64,000 nucleotides of DNA from Fastidiosipila sp. (GTDB lineage Bacteria; Bacillota; Clostridia; Saccharofermentanales; DTU023): the NCBI GenBank assembly GCA_012511175.1, contig JAAZGO010000019.1:36775-100774 (forward strand), written 5' to 3'. The notes under the pieces are model-generated. The model had not been told where the DNA came from. It searched no databases and saw nothing but the letters and a program-made list of their open reading frames with translations. Each line of letters starts with the position of its first letter. Within the stretch, counting starts at the first letter, position 1. A program made the position numbers and the translations under genes. Below are positions 33,336 to 41,444 of the stretch, piece after piece.

Positions 33336-34706
33336 TCAGCGGTCGATCTCATCGTCACGCAGGAACCAGGGTAAAACCCTGCCCTCCTGCCTGCCAGCAC
33401 GTGCTTTCCCAGGCGCCGGACCCGTCCCTTCAAGGGGGGCCTCATCGAGGACACGGGGAATATTGCGGTTATGTTTGGCCGCATTTTCAGTCGCGCGGCC
33501 GATCATGTCAGCCATGGCCAGCTCGTCGTGCCGCTGGCTGGTCCGGCTGAAACCGGTTCCCTGCAATCCCTGTTCCGCTCCGGGATCTCTCATCGGCCCT
33601 GTCCGCGGCGGCCGCAGGAAGTCAGGCAGGTCGTCAATGGCGGAGCGTGAATCCGGCGCAGCTGCCTGGCGCTGCGGCATGCCGAATGCGGGCTGGGGCA
33701 TCTGGCCGTGCCCGGCACGGGCTCCCCGGCCCGGCACGCTGTCGCCTCCGAAACGGCTTGCAATAATGGTGATGACCAGGTCATCCTGCATGTTCTCATC
33801 GATGACCGCACCAAAGATAATCTCGGCATCAGGCGAAACGGCTTCACGGACCTGGGAGGCAGCCTCGTTGACTTCCTTCATTTTCATGTCATGTCCGCCG
33901 GTGAAATTGATAATGATGCTCTGCGCCCCGTCTATGGTCGTGTCGAGGAGCGGGCTGGTCATGGCCTGTTTTACGGCAGTAGCCGCCCGGCTCTCCCCGT
34001 TGCCCCGCCCGATTCCCATGTGGCAGATACCGGCATTGGTCATAACCCGCCTGACGTCCGCCAGGTCCAGGTTGATCAGGCCGGGAACCGCCACCAGGTC
34101 GGAGATGCTGGAAACACCGTACTGGAGCACCCGGTCGGCCAGATTGAAGGCCTCATCGAGGGTGGTGTCATCGCTGGCGATTTCAAGAAGTTTGTCATTG
34201 GGGACCACGATCAGGGAATCGACATGCTGCTGGAGTTCACGGATACCTTTTTCCGCGTTCTGCCGGCGGCGGGATCCCTCAAAGCGGAAGGGCGTCGTGA
34301 CGACCGCAACCGTCAGAATCCCAAGTTTTTCCGCCACCTGGGCGATTACCGGCGCCCCCCCGGTACCGGTCCCTCCGCCCATGCCGGCCGTGATGAAGAG
34401 CATATCGGTGCCTTCAAGGGCTTTGGAGATTTCCTCGATGTTCTCTTCCGCCGCCTTCTGGCCCAGCTCCGGCTGCGCGCCGGCACCCAGACCGCGCGTC
34501 ACCTTCTCGCCGATCCGGATCGTTTCGCTTGCCTTGGAATGCTGGAGAACCTGATGGTCGGTATTGACCGCGATGAATTCGATGCCCTGGACACCGCCCT
34601 CGATCATACGGTTGACGGCATTGCAGCCGCCACCGCCAATTCCGATAACCCGGATGTTCGCGTAAAATTCGCCACCAACCCTCATGCTGTAATCGTAATC
34701 CGCCAC
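33336..34706 (-). CDS. ftsZ: Cell division protein FtsZ
   Basis: About 456 residues. The tubulin-like GTPase forms the division ring. The nucleotide-binding IGIGGGGCNAVNRMI, the tubulin signature GMGGGTGTGG (about 108-117), and the T7 loop region NLDLADVRRVM are present. The core is followed by a disordered linker of about 110 residues rich in Ala, Gly, Arg and Pro, and by a C-terminal peptide, VLPWFLRDDE. That peptide fits the conserved tail that binds partners such as SepF or FtsA. GTG 34706 is preferred because AAAGGAG lies nine bases upstream; a TTG three codons earlier is too close to it. Its own promoter is visible at 34836-34864. No ftsA precedes it. Confidence 0.97.
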   Translation of the reverse strand: MADYDYSMRVGGEFYANIRVIGIGGGGCNAVNRMIEGGVQGIEFIAVNTDHQVLQHSKASETIRIGEKVTRGLGAGAQPELGQKAAEENIEEISKALEGTDMLFITAGMGGGTGTGGAPVIAQVAEKLGILTVAVVTTPFRFEGSRRRQNAEKGIRELQQHVDSLIVVPNDKLLEIASDDTTLDEAFNLADRVLQYGVSSISDLVAVPGLINLDLADVRRVMTNAGICHMGIGRGNGESRAATAVKQAMTSPLLDTTIDGAQSIIINFTGGHDMKMKEVNEAASQVREAVSPDAEIIFGAVIDENMQDDLVITIIASRFGGDSVPGRGARAGHGQMPQPAFGMPQRQAAAPDSRSAIDDLPDFLRPPRTGPMRDPGAEQGLQGTGFSRTSQRHDELAMADMIGRATENAAKHNRNIPRVLDEAPLEGTGPAPGKARAGRQEGRVLPWFLRDDEIDR

Positions 34707-34835
34707 CTGATGCAACTCCTTTCATCTTTTCCCTTTTGAAGCAGTTGCCTTTGTTGCACCCCTGCCTGAAACGGGCCTGCCGGGCACAGAAGCCTCTCTT
34801 TTCAGCCCGCTACAAGAGAGGAATACACTCGTAGT

Positions 34836-34864
34836 ATTCTACATTAACACGCTTGACCGTGCAA
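34836..34864 (-). promoter_or_regulatory. SigA promoter of ftsZ
   Basis: On the minus strand the -35 TTGCAC (34864-34859) is separated by 17 bases from the -10 TAGAAT (34841-34836). The ftsZ start codon lies about 130 bases downstream. It would let ftsZ and following genes be expressed apart from the mraZ promoter. Confidence 0.75.
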
Positions 34865-34895
34865 GCAAAACCGCTGTTTGATGGGACTCTTCCCC

Positions 34896-35288
34896 TCACT
34901 CGGCCGGCCTTTCCTGACCGCCTTCCCCCGCTTTCCGGGTCCGGTTCTGGCGGCGATCCCTGATATCCTTATACAGTTTTCGGGAGATGAAATTGATATT
35001 CCGGAAAAGCCTGTAGGCAAAAATGAAGGCGACAATCAGGGAAAAGTCGTATTTCAACTGTTGACCCAGGGCGGTGATCAGGGCCGCGATAACCAGATTG
35101 ACCGCAAACTCAACCAGAAACTTCCCCGGCTCAAAGTCCCCTTCCTGCAAAGCATTCCATGAGCCGGTCAGGGCTTCGGCGCCGACCAGGGTAAAAACGG
35201 CCAGATAGGGCACCACGCTGGCAGGCAGAGGAATGTTGGCAAATAAACCTAAGAGCAAACCGATCAGAAGACCGATGATAATCAGCAT
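34896..35288 (-). CDS. sbp: Small basic protein of the dcw cluster (DUF1290)
   Basis: 130 residues with three membrane helices: MLIIIGLLIGLLLGLFANIP at the very start, VVPYLAVFTLVGAEAL, and a third around VNLVIAALITALGQQL. The basic C-terminal tail is RDRRQNRTRK. It matches the DUF1290/Sbp family, which stands between divIB and ftsA/ftsZ in many Firmicutes. Its function is unknown, presumably in division. ATG 35288 with TGGAGG upstream is chosen; the frame is open further upstream but lacks family similarity. Confidence 0.85.
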   Translation of the reverse strand: MLIIIGLLIGLLLGLFANIPLPASVVPYLAVFTLVGAEALTGSWNALQEGDFEPGKFLVEFAVNLVIAALITALGQQLKYDFSLIVAFIFAYRLFRNINFISRKLYKDIRDRRQNRTRKAGEGGQERPAE

Positions 35289-35319
35289 GGCTGCGCCTCC
35301 AGGTAATCCTGCGACTGCT

Positions 35320-36288
35320 TCAAGGCACCGTGTAATCGACGGCATGGCCCCCACCGGCATCAGGGCGGAAATAGGCGGTTTCACCGCTCAGATCCAGCTC
35401 TCCTCCTGCTTGCGGAATGATGTCTTCACGCTCAAGCAGGTAGTCAAGCAAGGCCAGTTTCTCTTGCAGCTGTCTGTTGTCTTCAAGTCTAACACGTATC
35501 TCCCCGCCCTGCGATAAAGGGATGAAGAGAACAAAGAGCTTGCCCCCGAGCTGTCTGATCTGGCGGACTTTTGCCATCAGTCCGGGACCTGTCCCGCCCG
35601 CCTCATCGTGCCGGATCAGGCCGGCGATCAGGTGCGACGCCGCGGACAGCTGCCCGGGATCCTCCACCGGGAGCGGTTCCCCCCGGACGGTTTGGCCGGT
35701 GACGGCGATACCCTCAAGAACAGGCAAGGCGAAGTCAGCGTCCTCTGCGATCCTCAGGACCTCATGCTGCCGGTCAATCAGGGCATAGCCGCCTGAAATC
35801 CGGACGGCCAGTACTTCCACCTTCTCCTCCACAATGACTGCCACCACGGAGGGAAAGCGGAAACGGACTTTCACCTGGCGGATCACGGGATAGGCCGCCA
35901 GGATATCATCTTCAATGCTGCCGTATCGAAGGGACAGGAAACGGCTGGGTGAACCTCCCAGTTTTTCAAGAAAATGATGACCCTCCCGGGTCTTGGCAAA
36001 AGCCTTGATGGCCGCCTGATCCGTCATGCGGCAGCCGGTCACGGTGACATTTTCGATGTAAAACTGAGGGAGAAAGGCAACCAGGACGGCCGCCGAAAGC
36101 AAAAGAGCAAATAAAAGCAGCAAGCGCGAGGGCCAACCGGCAAAATGCCGGCGCCTCCTGTCCTTGGCGCGTTTTCGCCGGTTTTCATCCGTGAAGGGCG
36201 AAGGCTGGAAAATGGGCGGATAGGGGTGGTTTCCGCCCCTCCCGGGCGAAGCCGGCCCGCGGGAATTTTCAGAATTTGGCCATTTCAT
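35320..36288 (-). CDS. divIB: Cell division protein DivIB/FtsQ
   Basis: About 322 residues: a basic cytoplasmic N-terminus (RRKRAKDRRRRHF), one membrane helix (about 56-74), then an extracytoplasmic POTRA domain beginning FYIENVTVTGC and the FtsQ/DivIB beta domain (GGYALIDRQHEVLRI, then LPVLEGI). The protein bridges division proteins FtsL and FtsB/DivIC in the divisome. The ATG at 36288 (MKWPNSEN) is within the end of murG, a 20-base overlap; a longer upstream frame lacks support. The C-terminal third is divergent. Confidence 0.88.
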   Translation of the reverse strand: MKWPNSENSRGPASPGRGGNHPYPPIFQPSPFTDENRRKRAKDRRRRHFAGWPSRLLLLFALLLSAAVLVAFLPQFYIENVTVTGCRMTDQAAIKAFAKTREGHHFLEKLGGSPSRFLSLRYGSIEDDILAAYPVIRQVKVRFRFPSVVAVIVEEKVEVLAVRISGGYALIDRQHEVLRIAEDADFALPVLEGIAVTGQTVRGEPLPVEDPGQLSAASHLIAGLIRHDEAGGTGPGLMAKVRQIRQLGGKLFVLFIPLSQGGEIRVRLEDNRQLQEKLALLDYLLEREDIIPQAGGELDLSGETAYFRPDAGGGHAVDYTVP

Positions 36289-37420
36289 CTTTTTCAACCG
36301 CCGATGCGACGGTCCCGGCAATGACAGCGGCCGCGTCAGGCGTTGCCCAGCGGTGGGCGCTCTCACTCATGGCTTGGAGCAGATCGGGCCTGGCGATCAG
36401 GTGCTCCAGAATTTCAAGCAGCCGCCGGCTGTTGAACTCCTCATCACTGAGAACCAGGGAGGCGCCGGCTTCCTCCATGGCCCGTGCATTTTCTGTCTGG
36501 TGGTCGTCAACTGCATGCGGGAAAGGAATGAGAACCGAGGGCTTGCCCTGAGAGGAGATCTCGGCACAGGTCATGGCGCCGGCACGGCCGATAAAGAGAT
36601 CGCAGGCGGCAATCCAGTAGGGAGCATCGTGAAAAAAAGGTTCCGCCTCCAGCACACCGGGCAGGGCCGCGATCTCGCCGGCGCAGTCTACACTGCTCTG
36701 GACCCCTGTGCTGATGACCAGGCGCAGCCGGGGATACCGGGCCATGAGCGCCGTCCAGCCGCCTTCATCGTCCATATGGGCAAAGGCCGTGTTGATGGTT
36801 CTGGAGCCCAGGCTCCCGCCCATGGCCATGATCAGGAAGATCTCTTCGCCGAGCCCCAGGGTTTCCCTGGCCCTGGCCCGGTCAAGTTCGAGGAAAAGAG
36901 GCCGCACGGGATTGCCGCTGAAAATGATGCGGCCTTTTTCAGGGAGGTGAACCCGGCTCGACTCATAGCTGATGAAAACGGCTTGGGCCCTGCGGGCGAA
37001 AAGGCGGTTGGCTCTGCCGGGAACGGCGTTTTGCTCGTGCAGTATGTAAGGAATCTTCATGCACCGCGCGGCAGCGATCAAGGGAGCCGAAACGAAGCCA
37101 CCTGTCCCGATGACAAGCAGCGGCGCCTCCTCTTTCAGAAGCGACCTGCTCTTCAGCACGCCCGTCATGTTCTTCCACGCCCAGCTGAAATAGCGCCGGT
37201 CTTTGCGGTGAGGCATGTTTTGCGCTGGAATGGGGCGGAAGGTGTAGCCTTCCGATTCGACCATGGACTGTTCCAGGCCGCCCGCCGCGCCGCAGAAAAT
37301 GAAAGAGACGGAGGGCAGGGCCTCCCGGATGGCTGAGGCGATGGCAAAAGCGGGGTAGATATGACCGCTTGTGCCGCCCGCCGCGATAACGATGGTTTGG
37401 GAAGATTTTTTCGGGTTCAT
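36269..37420 (-). CDS. murG: UDP-GlcNAc:undecaprenyl-PP-MurNAc-pentapeptide GlcNAc transferase
   Basis: 383 residues; makes lipid II from lipid I at the inner membrane face. GT-B fold with the N-terminal glycine-rich loop IAAGGTSGHIYPAFAIA, the membrane-association patch and second G loop MAMGGSLGSRTIN. The UDP-GlcNAc binding end has GRAGAMTCAEISSQGKPSVL (conserved Glu) and PFPHAVDDHQTENA. Located between ftsW and divIB; murD and murC/murB, often here in Firmicutes, are absent. Confidence 0.95.
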   Translation of the reverse strand: MNPKKSSQTIVIAAGGTSGHIYPAFAIASAIREALPSVSFIFCGAAGGLEQSMVESEGYTFRPIPAQNMPHRKDRRYFSWAWKNMTGVLKSRSLLKEEAPLLVIGTGGFVSAPLIAAARCMKIPYILHEQNAVPGRANRLFARRAQAVFISYESSRVHLPEKGRIIFSGNPVRPLFLELDRARARETLGLGEEIFLIMAMGGSLGSRTINTAFAHMDDEGGWTALMARYPRLRLVISTGVQSSVDCAGEIAALPGVLEAEPFFHDAPYWIAACDLFIGRAGAMTCAEISSQGKPSVLIPFPHAVDDHQTENARAMEEAGASLVLSDEEFNSRRLLEILEHLIARPDLLQAMSESAHRWATPDAAAVIAGTVASAVEKDEMAKF

Positions 37421-37457
37421 TTCTGTCTCAGGTCAGACGTCCGTCCTCTTTATATGT

Positions 37458-38903
37458 TTATACAGCGTAACCCATGTCGCTGTCTTCATCAAGCGAGCGG
37501 CCGCCTGCTGCCTGATCCGGCGAAGTCCTGGTTTTGTCGACAATCCGCTCCAGGACAGGGTCGGTCCTGACGGCTGATTTAGACACACACAACACCAGCC
37601 CGGATGCCAGTGCAAAGAAGAAATTGGCGGTCCCCCCATAGCTGAAAAAGGGCAGGGAAATTCCCGTCGTCGGGATCAGGCTGACCGACACGGCCATGTT
37701 GAGAAAGGCCTGGATGGCGACCAGGAGCGTGTTGCCCGCGGCAACCAGAACAGCCATCTGTGAGGAAGCCTTTCTTGCAATCAGGATTCCGATTACCAGC
37801 AGAGCCAGGAAGAGGAAGATGACGCCTGCCACGCCGATAAAACCAAGCTCCTCCCCGATGACAGGCAGGATGAAATCATTGTGGGCCTCGGATAGCCAGT
37901 TAAGTTTCTGCACACTTTTGCCCAAACCTTTGCCCGTCAGCCCGCCCGAACCCAAAGCCAACTCCGCCTGCTCGATTTGCATGCGGTCGTCCTGGCTCGC
38001 CCCCTCCCGGTCGCGGAAAGTTCCAATCCGCTTGAAGGCGTGGGCGAAACGCTCATTGACGTATTCAACGGAGGACTGCCGGGTGACCAGCTGATAGGCC
38101 AGCCCCAGGACCAGGGCGGCAACAAGCAGGATGGCAAGCAGCTGAAAGAGGCCGGTCAGCCTTGACTTGAGCGGGATGTCGGCCAGGAAAAAAACCAGCA
38201 GGCTGATCAGGCCAATAATGAGGGCGCCTGACAAATGCGGTTGAATCAGGGTCAGAAAGATCCAAAAACTGATCAGAAGCGCGGGCCAGGTGACATCCAG
38301 GAAGGCCTGCCTTGAAAGAGACGACGCCGGTTTTCCCCGGGCCCTTTCGCGGGCCTCCTGCCAGCGGACTTTTTGGCGGCGGGAGTAATAGCCGGCCAGG
38401 AAAAAAACGGCTCCGACCTTGGCCAGTTCAGAGGGCTGAAAGCTGATAAAGCCCAGATCCACCCAGCGCCGGGCCCCGTTGATGACCATGCCGCCCAGCC
38501 TGCAATAGATCAGGCTTCCAGTCACAAAAAGGTAGAGAAGGAAGCGAAAGACAGGCCGGGTCAACTGGCGGAACTGAAGGAGGGAACCCAGGGCAATGGC
38601 GATCAGGGCGCCGGCCAGTGTCAGCAGAATTTGTTTTCTGGCCATGGCGGTGGCGTCGGCCTCAAGGACGGCGCGAACGGGAGATGAGGAGTCTGCGGTC
38701 GCCTGATTTCTCATGGCACTGCCCGATTGGACGAAACTGACACCGTAACTGGCACTGAACATCATGAGGAGGCCGTAGCTGACCAGGATCAGCCAGATGA
38801 CCAGGTAGGCGGTTGACATGTGCCGGTGGGAGGCCGCGATGCGGCTGCTGCTCATGAGCTGGCGCCCGTCCCCCGTCTGTCTTCTTCCGGCCCGCCCCGA
38901 CAC
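37458..38903 (-). CDS. ftsW: Division SEDS glycosyltransferase FtsW
   Basis: 481 residues with about ten membrane helices. SEDS family proteins polymerise glycan strands with a partner class B PBP, here the SpoVD-like protein. Signatures: RRWVDLGFISFQPSELAK, the large extracytoplasmic loop with LTGKGLGKSVQKLNWLSEAH, EELGFIGV, and PTTGISLPFFSYGG near the C-terminus. The insert between the first two helices (residues 58-87) is unusually long. GTG start after GGAAAGGAAG; an ATG at codon 17 is an alternative. Division role is inferred from its place in the dcw cluster, with RodA encoded separately. Confidence 0.94.
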   Translation of the reverse strand: MSGRAGRRQTGDGRQLMSSSRIAASHRHMSTAYLVIWLILVSYGLLMMFSASYGVSFVQSGSAMRNQATADSSSPVRAVLEADATAMARKQILLTLAGALIAIALGSLLQFRQLTRPVFRFLLYLFVTGSLIYCRLGGMVINGARRWVDLGFISFQPSELAKVGAVFFLAGYYSRRQKVRWQEARERARGKPASSLSRQAFLDVTWPALLISFWIFLTLIQPHLSGALIIGLISLLVFFLADIPLKSRLTGLFQLLAILLVAALVLGLAYQLVTRQSSVEYVNERFAHAFKRIGTFRDREGASQDDRMQIEQAELALGSGGLTGKGLGKSVQKLNWLSEAHNDFILPVIGEELGFIGVAGVIFLFLALLVIGILIARKASSQMAVLVAAGNTLLVAIQAFLNMAVSVSLIPTTGISLPFFSYGGTANFFFALASGLVLCVSKSAVRTDPVLERIVDKTRTSPDQAAGGRSLDEDSDMGYAV

Positions 38904-38905
38904 GG

Positions 38906-39934
38906 CTATCTTCCTTTCCAGAGCCGGCCCGACATGACCAGGAAACCGGCCAGGGCGCAGAAAAAACCGGCCAGGCTGAAGGCGGAAACCACCTTGGTTT
39001 CGGGCCAGCCGCCCAGTTCAAAATGATGATGGATGGGCGACATCCGGAAAATCCGCCTGCCCCCCGTCGACTTGAAGTAGATCACCTGGATGACGACCGA
39101 AAGACCTTCAAAAAAGAAAACAAAGCCGGTGATCAGCGCCAGATAGGGCATGCCCGCCATGACAGTCAGGAGACTGAAACCGATGCCAAGCGCCTGGGAT
39201 CCCGTGTCGCCCATGAAGACCCTGGCGGGGTAACGGTTGAAAAGAAGAAAACCCAGACAACCGGAAGCCATGGCTCCGGCCAGGGTCATGACCGGCAGGG
39301 CCTGAGGCAGGGCGCTGTAAAGCAGGCCGGCGACCGCAAAAAGGCCCAGGGCCGCGATGATCATCAGGCTGGAAAGCAGGCCGTCCACGCCATCGGTGAT
39401 ATTGATGGAGTTGCTCATGTAGAAGAGAAAAGGAACAAGGAAAAGAAGGTAGAGGAATTTCCAGGCGCCGGTGACTTCGATCAGCCGGGCCGACCAGGGC
39501 GCCAGAATGAAAGGCGGCACCGGCGACAGCCAGAGAAAATAAAGGGAGGCAGCCAGCGAAGCCGCGCCGATCAGAACCGTCTTCTGCCTGACGCTCAGGC
39601 CCTTGCGCCGGACATTAACCTTGACGTAATCGTCGGCGAAGCCGATGGCACCGAAGACGGCCATGAAGAAAACAACCACGGACAGGCGGCCGAAGGCCTG
39701 ATTGAACCAGGGCAGCACCACCGCCAGGATCAGGAGGGGAAGAAGAAAAAACAGGCCGCCGAAGGTGGGCGTTCCGGCCTTGGCCTTGTGTGTCTGCGGG
39801 CCATTATCGCGGATGGGCTGGGCAGGCGATTTTTTCCGGATCAGGGGGATGCCGGCCAGGCCGGCCAGGACTGTGGCGGCCAGGACCGCAGCTGCGGCAT
39901 AAAGGGAGTCCAAAAGTGCTTCTTTGGGAAACAT
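38906..39934 (-). CDS. mraY: Phospho-MurNAc-pentapeptide transferase
   Basis: About 342 residues, ten membrane helices; transfers phospho-MurNAc-pentapeptide to undecaprenyl phosphate, giving lipid I. Motifs: KAKAGTPTFGGLFFL, FADDYVKV (catalytic Asp pair), NSINITDGVDGLLSS, FMGDTGSQALG and MSPIHHHFELGGWPE. The ATG at 39934 with GGGAG upstream is preferred over a TTG two codons earlier. It starts just after the murF stop and ends two bases before ftsW. Confidence 0.96.
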   Translation of the reverse strand: MFPKEALLDSLYAAAAVLAATVLAGLAGIPLIRKKSPAQPIRDNGPQTHKAKAGTPTFGGLFFLLPLLILAVVLPWFNQAFGRLSVVVFFMAVFGAIGFADDYVKVNVRRKGLSVRQKTVLIGAASLAASLYFLWLSPVPPFILAPWSARLIEVTGAWKFLYLLFLVPFLFYMSNSINITDGVDGLLSSLMIIAALGLFAVAGLLYSALPQALPVMTLAGAMASGCLGFLLFNRYPARVFMGDTGSQALGIGFSLLTVMAGMPYLALITGFVFFFEGLSVVIQVIYFKSTGGRRIFRMSPIHHHFELGGWPETKVVSAFSLAGFFCALAGFLVMSGRLWKGR

Positions 39935-39936
39935 GG

Positions 39937-41424
39937 TCAATGCTCCCTTTCCAGACCCGCATGCTGGAGCGCTTCGCCGATTTTATCGAGTTCATAAAAG
40001 CGTGAGGCCTTGAGCAGGAGAAAATCTCCCGGTTCGAGCTCCGACAAAACCGCCGGGATAGCTTCCTGGCAAGTTTCATACCAGCCTGCCACCATGGCGG
40101 CCCCCCGCCCGTCAGCCAGAAGATGTTCCCGGGTTCTCACCGTCTCCGCTCCCACCAGGATCACGCGGTCAACGCCTGCCTCCAGCAATTCCAGGGCAGC
40201 TTCCTCATGGACCTGGTCGGAGTAGCGGCCGAGCTCCTTCAGCCCGCCCAGGACCATGACCAGACGCCGGTTGCCCTCGGCCAGGAAGGAAGCGGTTTCC
40301 AAAGCGGAATGGAGCGATTCGGGAGAGGCGTTGTAAGAATCGTCCATGACGTCGATGGAGCCGACCCGGATCAGCTCCTGCCTGCTGTCCGCTGTGGTAA
40401 AACGCCGGGCCGATGCGGCGGCCTCCTGCATGTTGAGCCCCATGGCATAAACGGTGGCAAGCCCGAAGAGGGCGGCGGGGATCAGATGCCTGGCGGGAAG
40501 CTTGAGATAAACGGGCCAGCGCTCGTCCGGCGCCAGGTTGGACCTGCCGGTAAAGGAAAGGCCCTGACGGTCCACGCGGACATGTTCGGACCAAAACACC
40601 GGAAAACCGCCGCGTTCCAGCCTGCCGGCGTTTTGCTCACTTGCGGTAAACCAGACCGGCACGGACGGCGGGTCTTGCAGGACCCAGCTTTCCAGCAGGG
40701 GATCGTCTCCGTTGACAATCAGGAGCCCGTTTTCTTTCATGCCGGCTGTGATCGAAGTCTTTTCGGCCAGGATATCATTCATTGATCCCAGCCACTCCGC
40801 GTGGGACATGCCGATTTGGGTAATGATGGCGATGTCCGGCACGGTGATTGCGGACAGAATACGGATTTCACCGCGGCGTGCCATGCCCATCTCGGCCACC
40901 AGGACCTGGGTGTCCGGCCGGGTCGCCAAAATGGTCCGGGGAAGGCCCACCTGGTTGTTGAAGTTCCTGGCGGACTGTTCGGCCTTGACCTGCGTTTCGA
41001 TCATCTGGCAGATCATCCGGCGGGTTGTTGTCTTGCCCACACTCCCCGTCACCCCGATCACGGTGGCCGCAAGGGTGCTGCGAAAACCCCTGGCCATATC
41101 CCGGAAGGCCGCCCCCGCATCCTCGACCAGGAGCAGATCCGGCGCATCCTGATCCCGCTCCAGGCGGCTGAGCCAGGCCGCCAGCTCCCTGGCCCCGCTT
41201 TCAATCACCAGCATGCCGGCCCCTTTTTCAGCTGCCGCGTCCAGGAAAGCATGGCCGTCATAGAGGTCCCCCCGCAGCGGCACGAAAACCTGGCCGGCCA
41301 GGAGGGTCCGCGTATCGGTCGAAATGGATGGATAATAACGCTCGGAATCAGCCGCGTGCTTCCCTGTCTGCCTGAGTTCACCACCGGTCCAGTGCTTGAG
41401 TTGCATAGGCAAAAATCGTGTCAT
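39937..41424 (-). CDS. murF: UDP-MurNAc-tripeptide:D-Ala-D-Ala ligase
   Basis: 495 residues; adds D-Ala-D-Ala to the UDP-MurNAc tripeptide. Three Mur-ligase domains: an N-terminal domain with SISTDTRTLLAGQVFVPLRG, the central ATPase with VIGVTGSVGKTTTRRMI, QSARNFNNQVGLP, EMGMARRGEI and the substrate region, and a C-terminal domain with DDSYNASPESLHSALE. The DDxYNANP motif identifies MurF rather than MurE. ATG start preceded by AGGGAACC. murE is not present beside it, unlike most Firmicutes. Confidence 0.95.
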   Translation of the reverse strand: MTRFLPMQLKHWTGGELRQTGKHAADSERYYPSISTDTRTLLAGQVFVPLRGDLYDGHAFLDAAAEKGAGMLVIESGARELAAWLSRLERDQDAPDLLLVEDAGAAFRDMARGFRSTLAATVIGVTGSVGKTTTRRMICQMIETQVKAEQSARNFNNQVGLPRTILATRPDTQVLVAEMGMARRGEIRILSAITVPDIAIITQIGMSHAEWLGSMNDILAEKTSITAGMKENGLLIVNGDDPLLESWVLQDPPSVPVWFTASEQNAGRLERGGFPVFWSEHVRVDRQGLSFTGRSNLAPDERWPVYLKLPARHLIPAALFGLATVYAMGLNMQEAAASARRFTTADSRQELIRVGSIDVMDDSYNASPESLHSALETASFLAEGNRRLVMVLGGLKELGRYSDQVHEEAALELLEAGVDRVILVGAETVRTREHLLADGRGAAMVAGWYETCQEAIPAVLSELEPGDFLLLKASRFYELDKIGEALQHAGLEREH

Positions 41425-41444
41425 GGTTCCCTGTCTTTCAATGG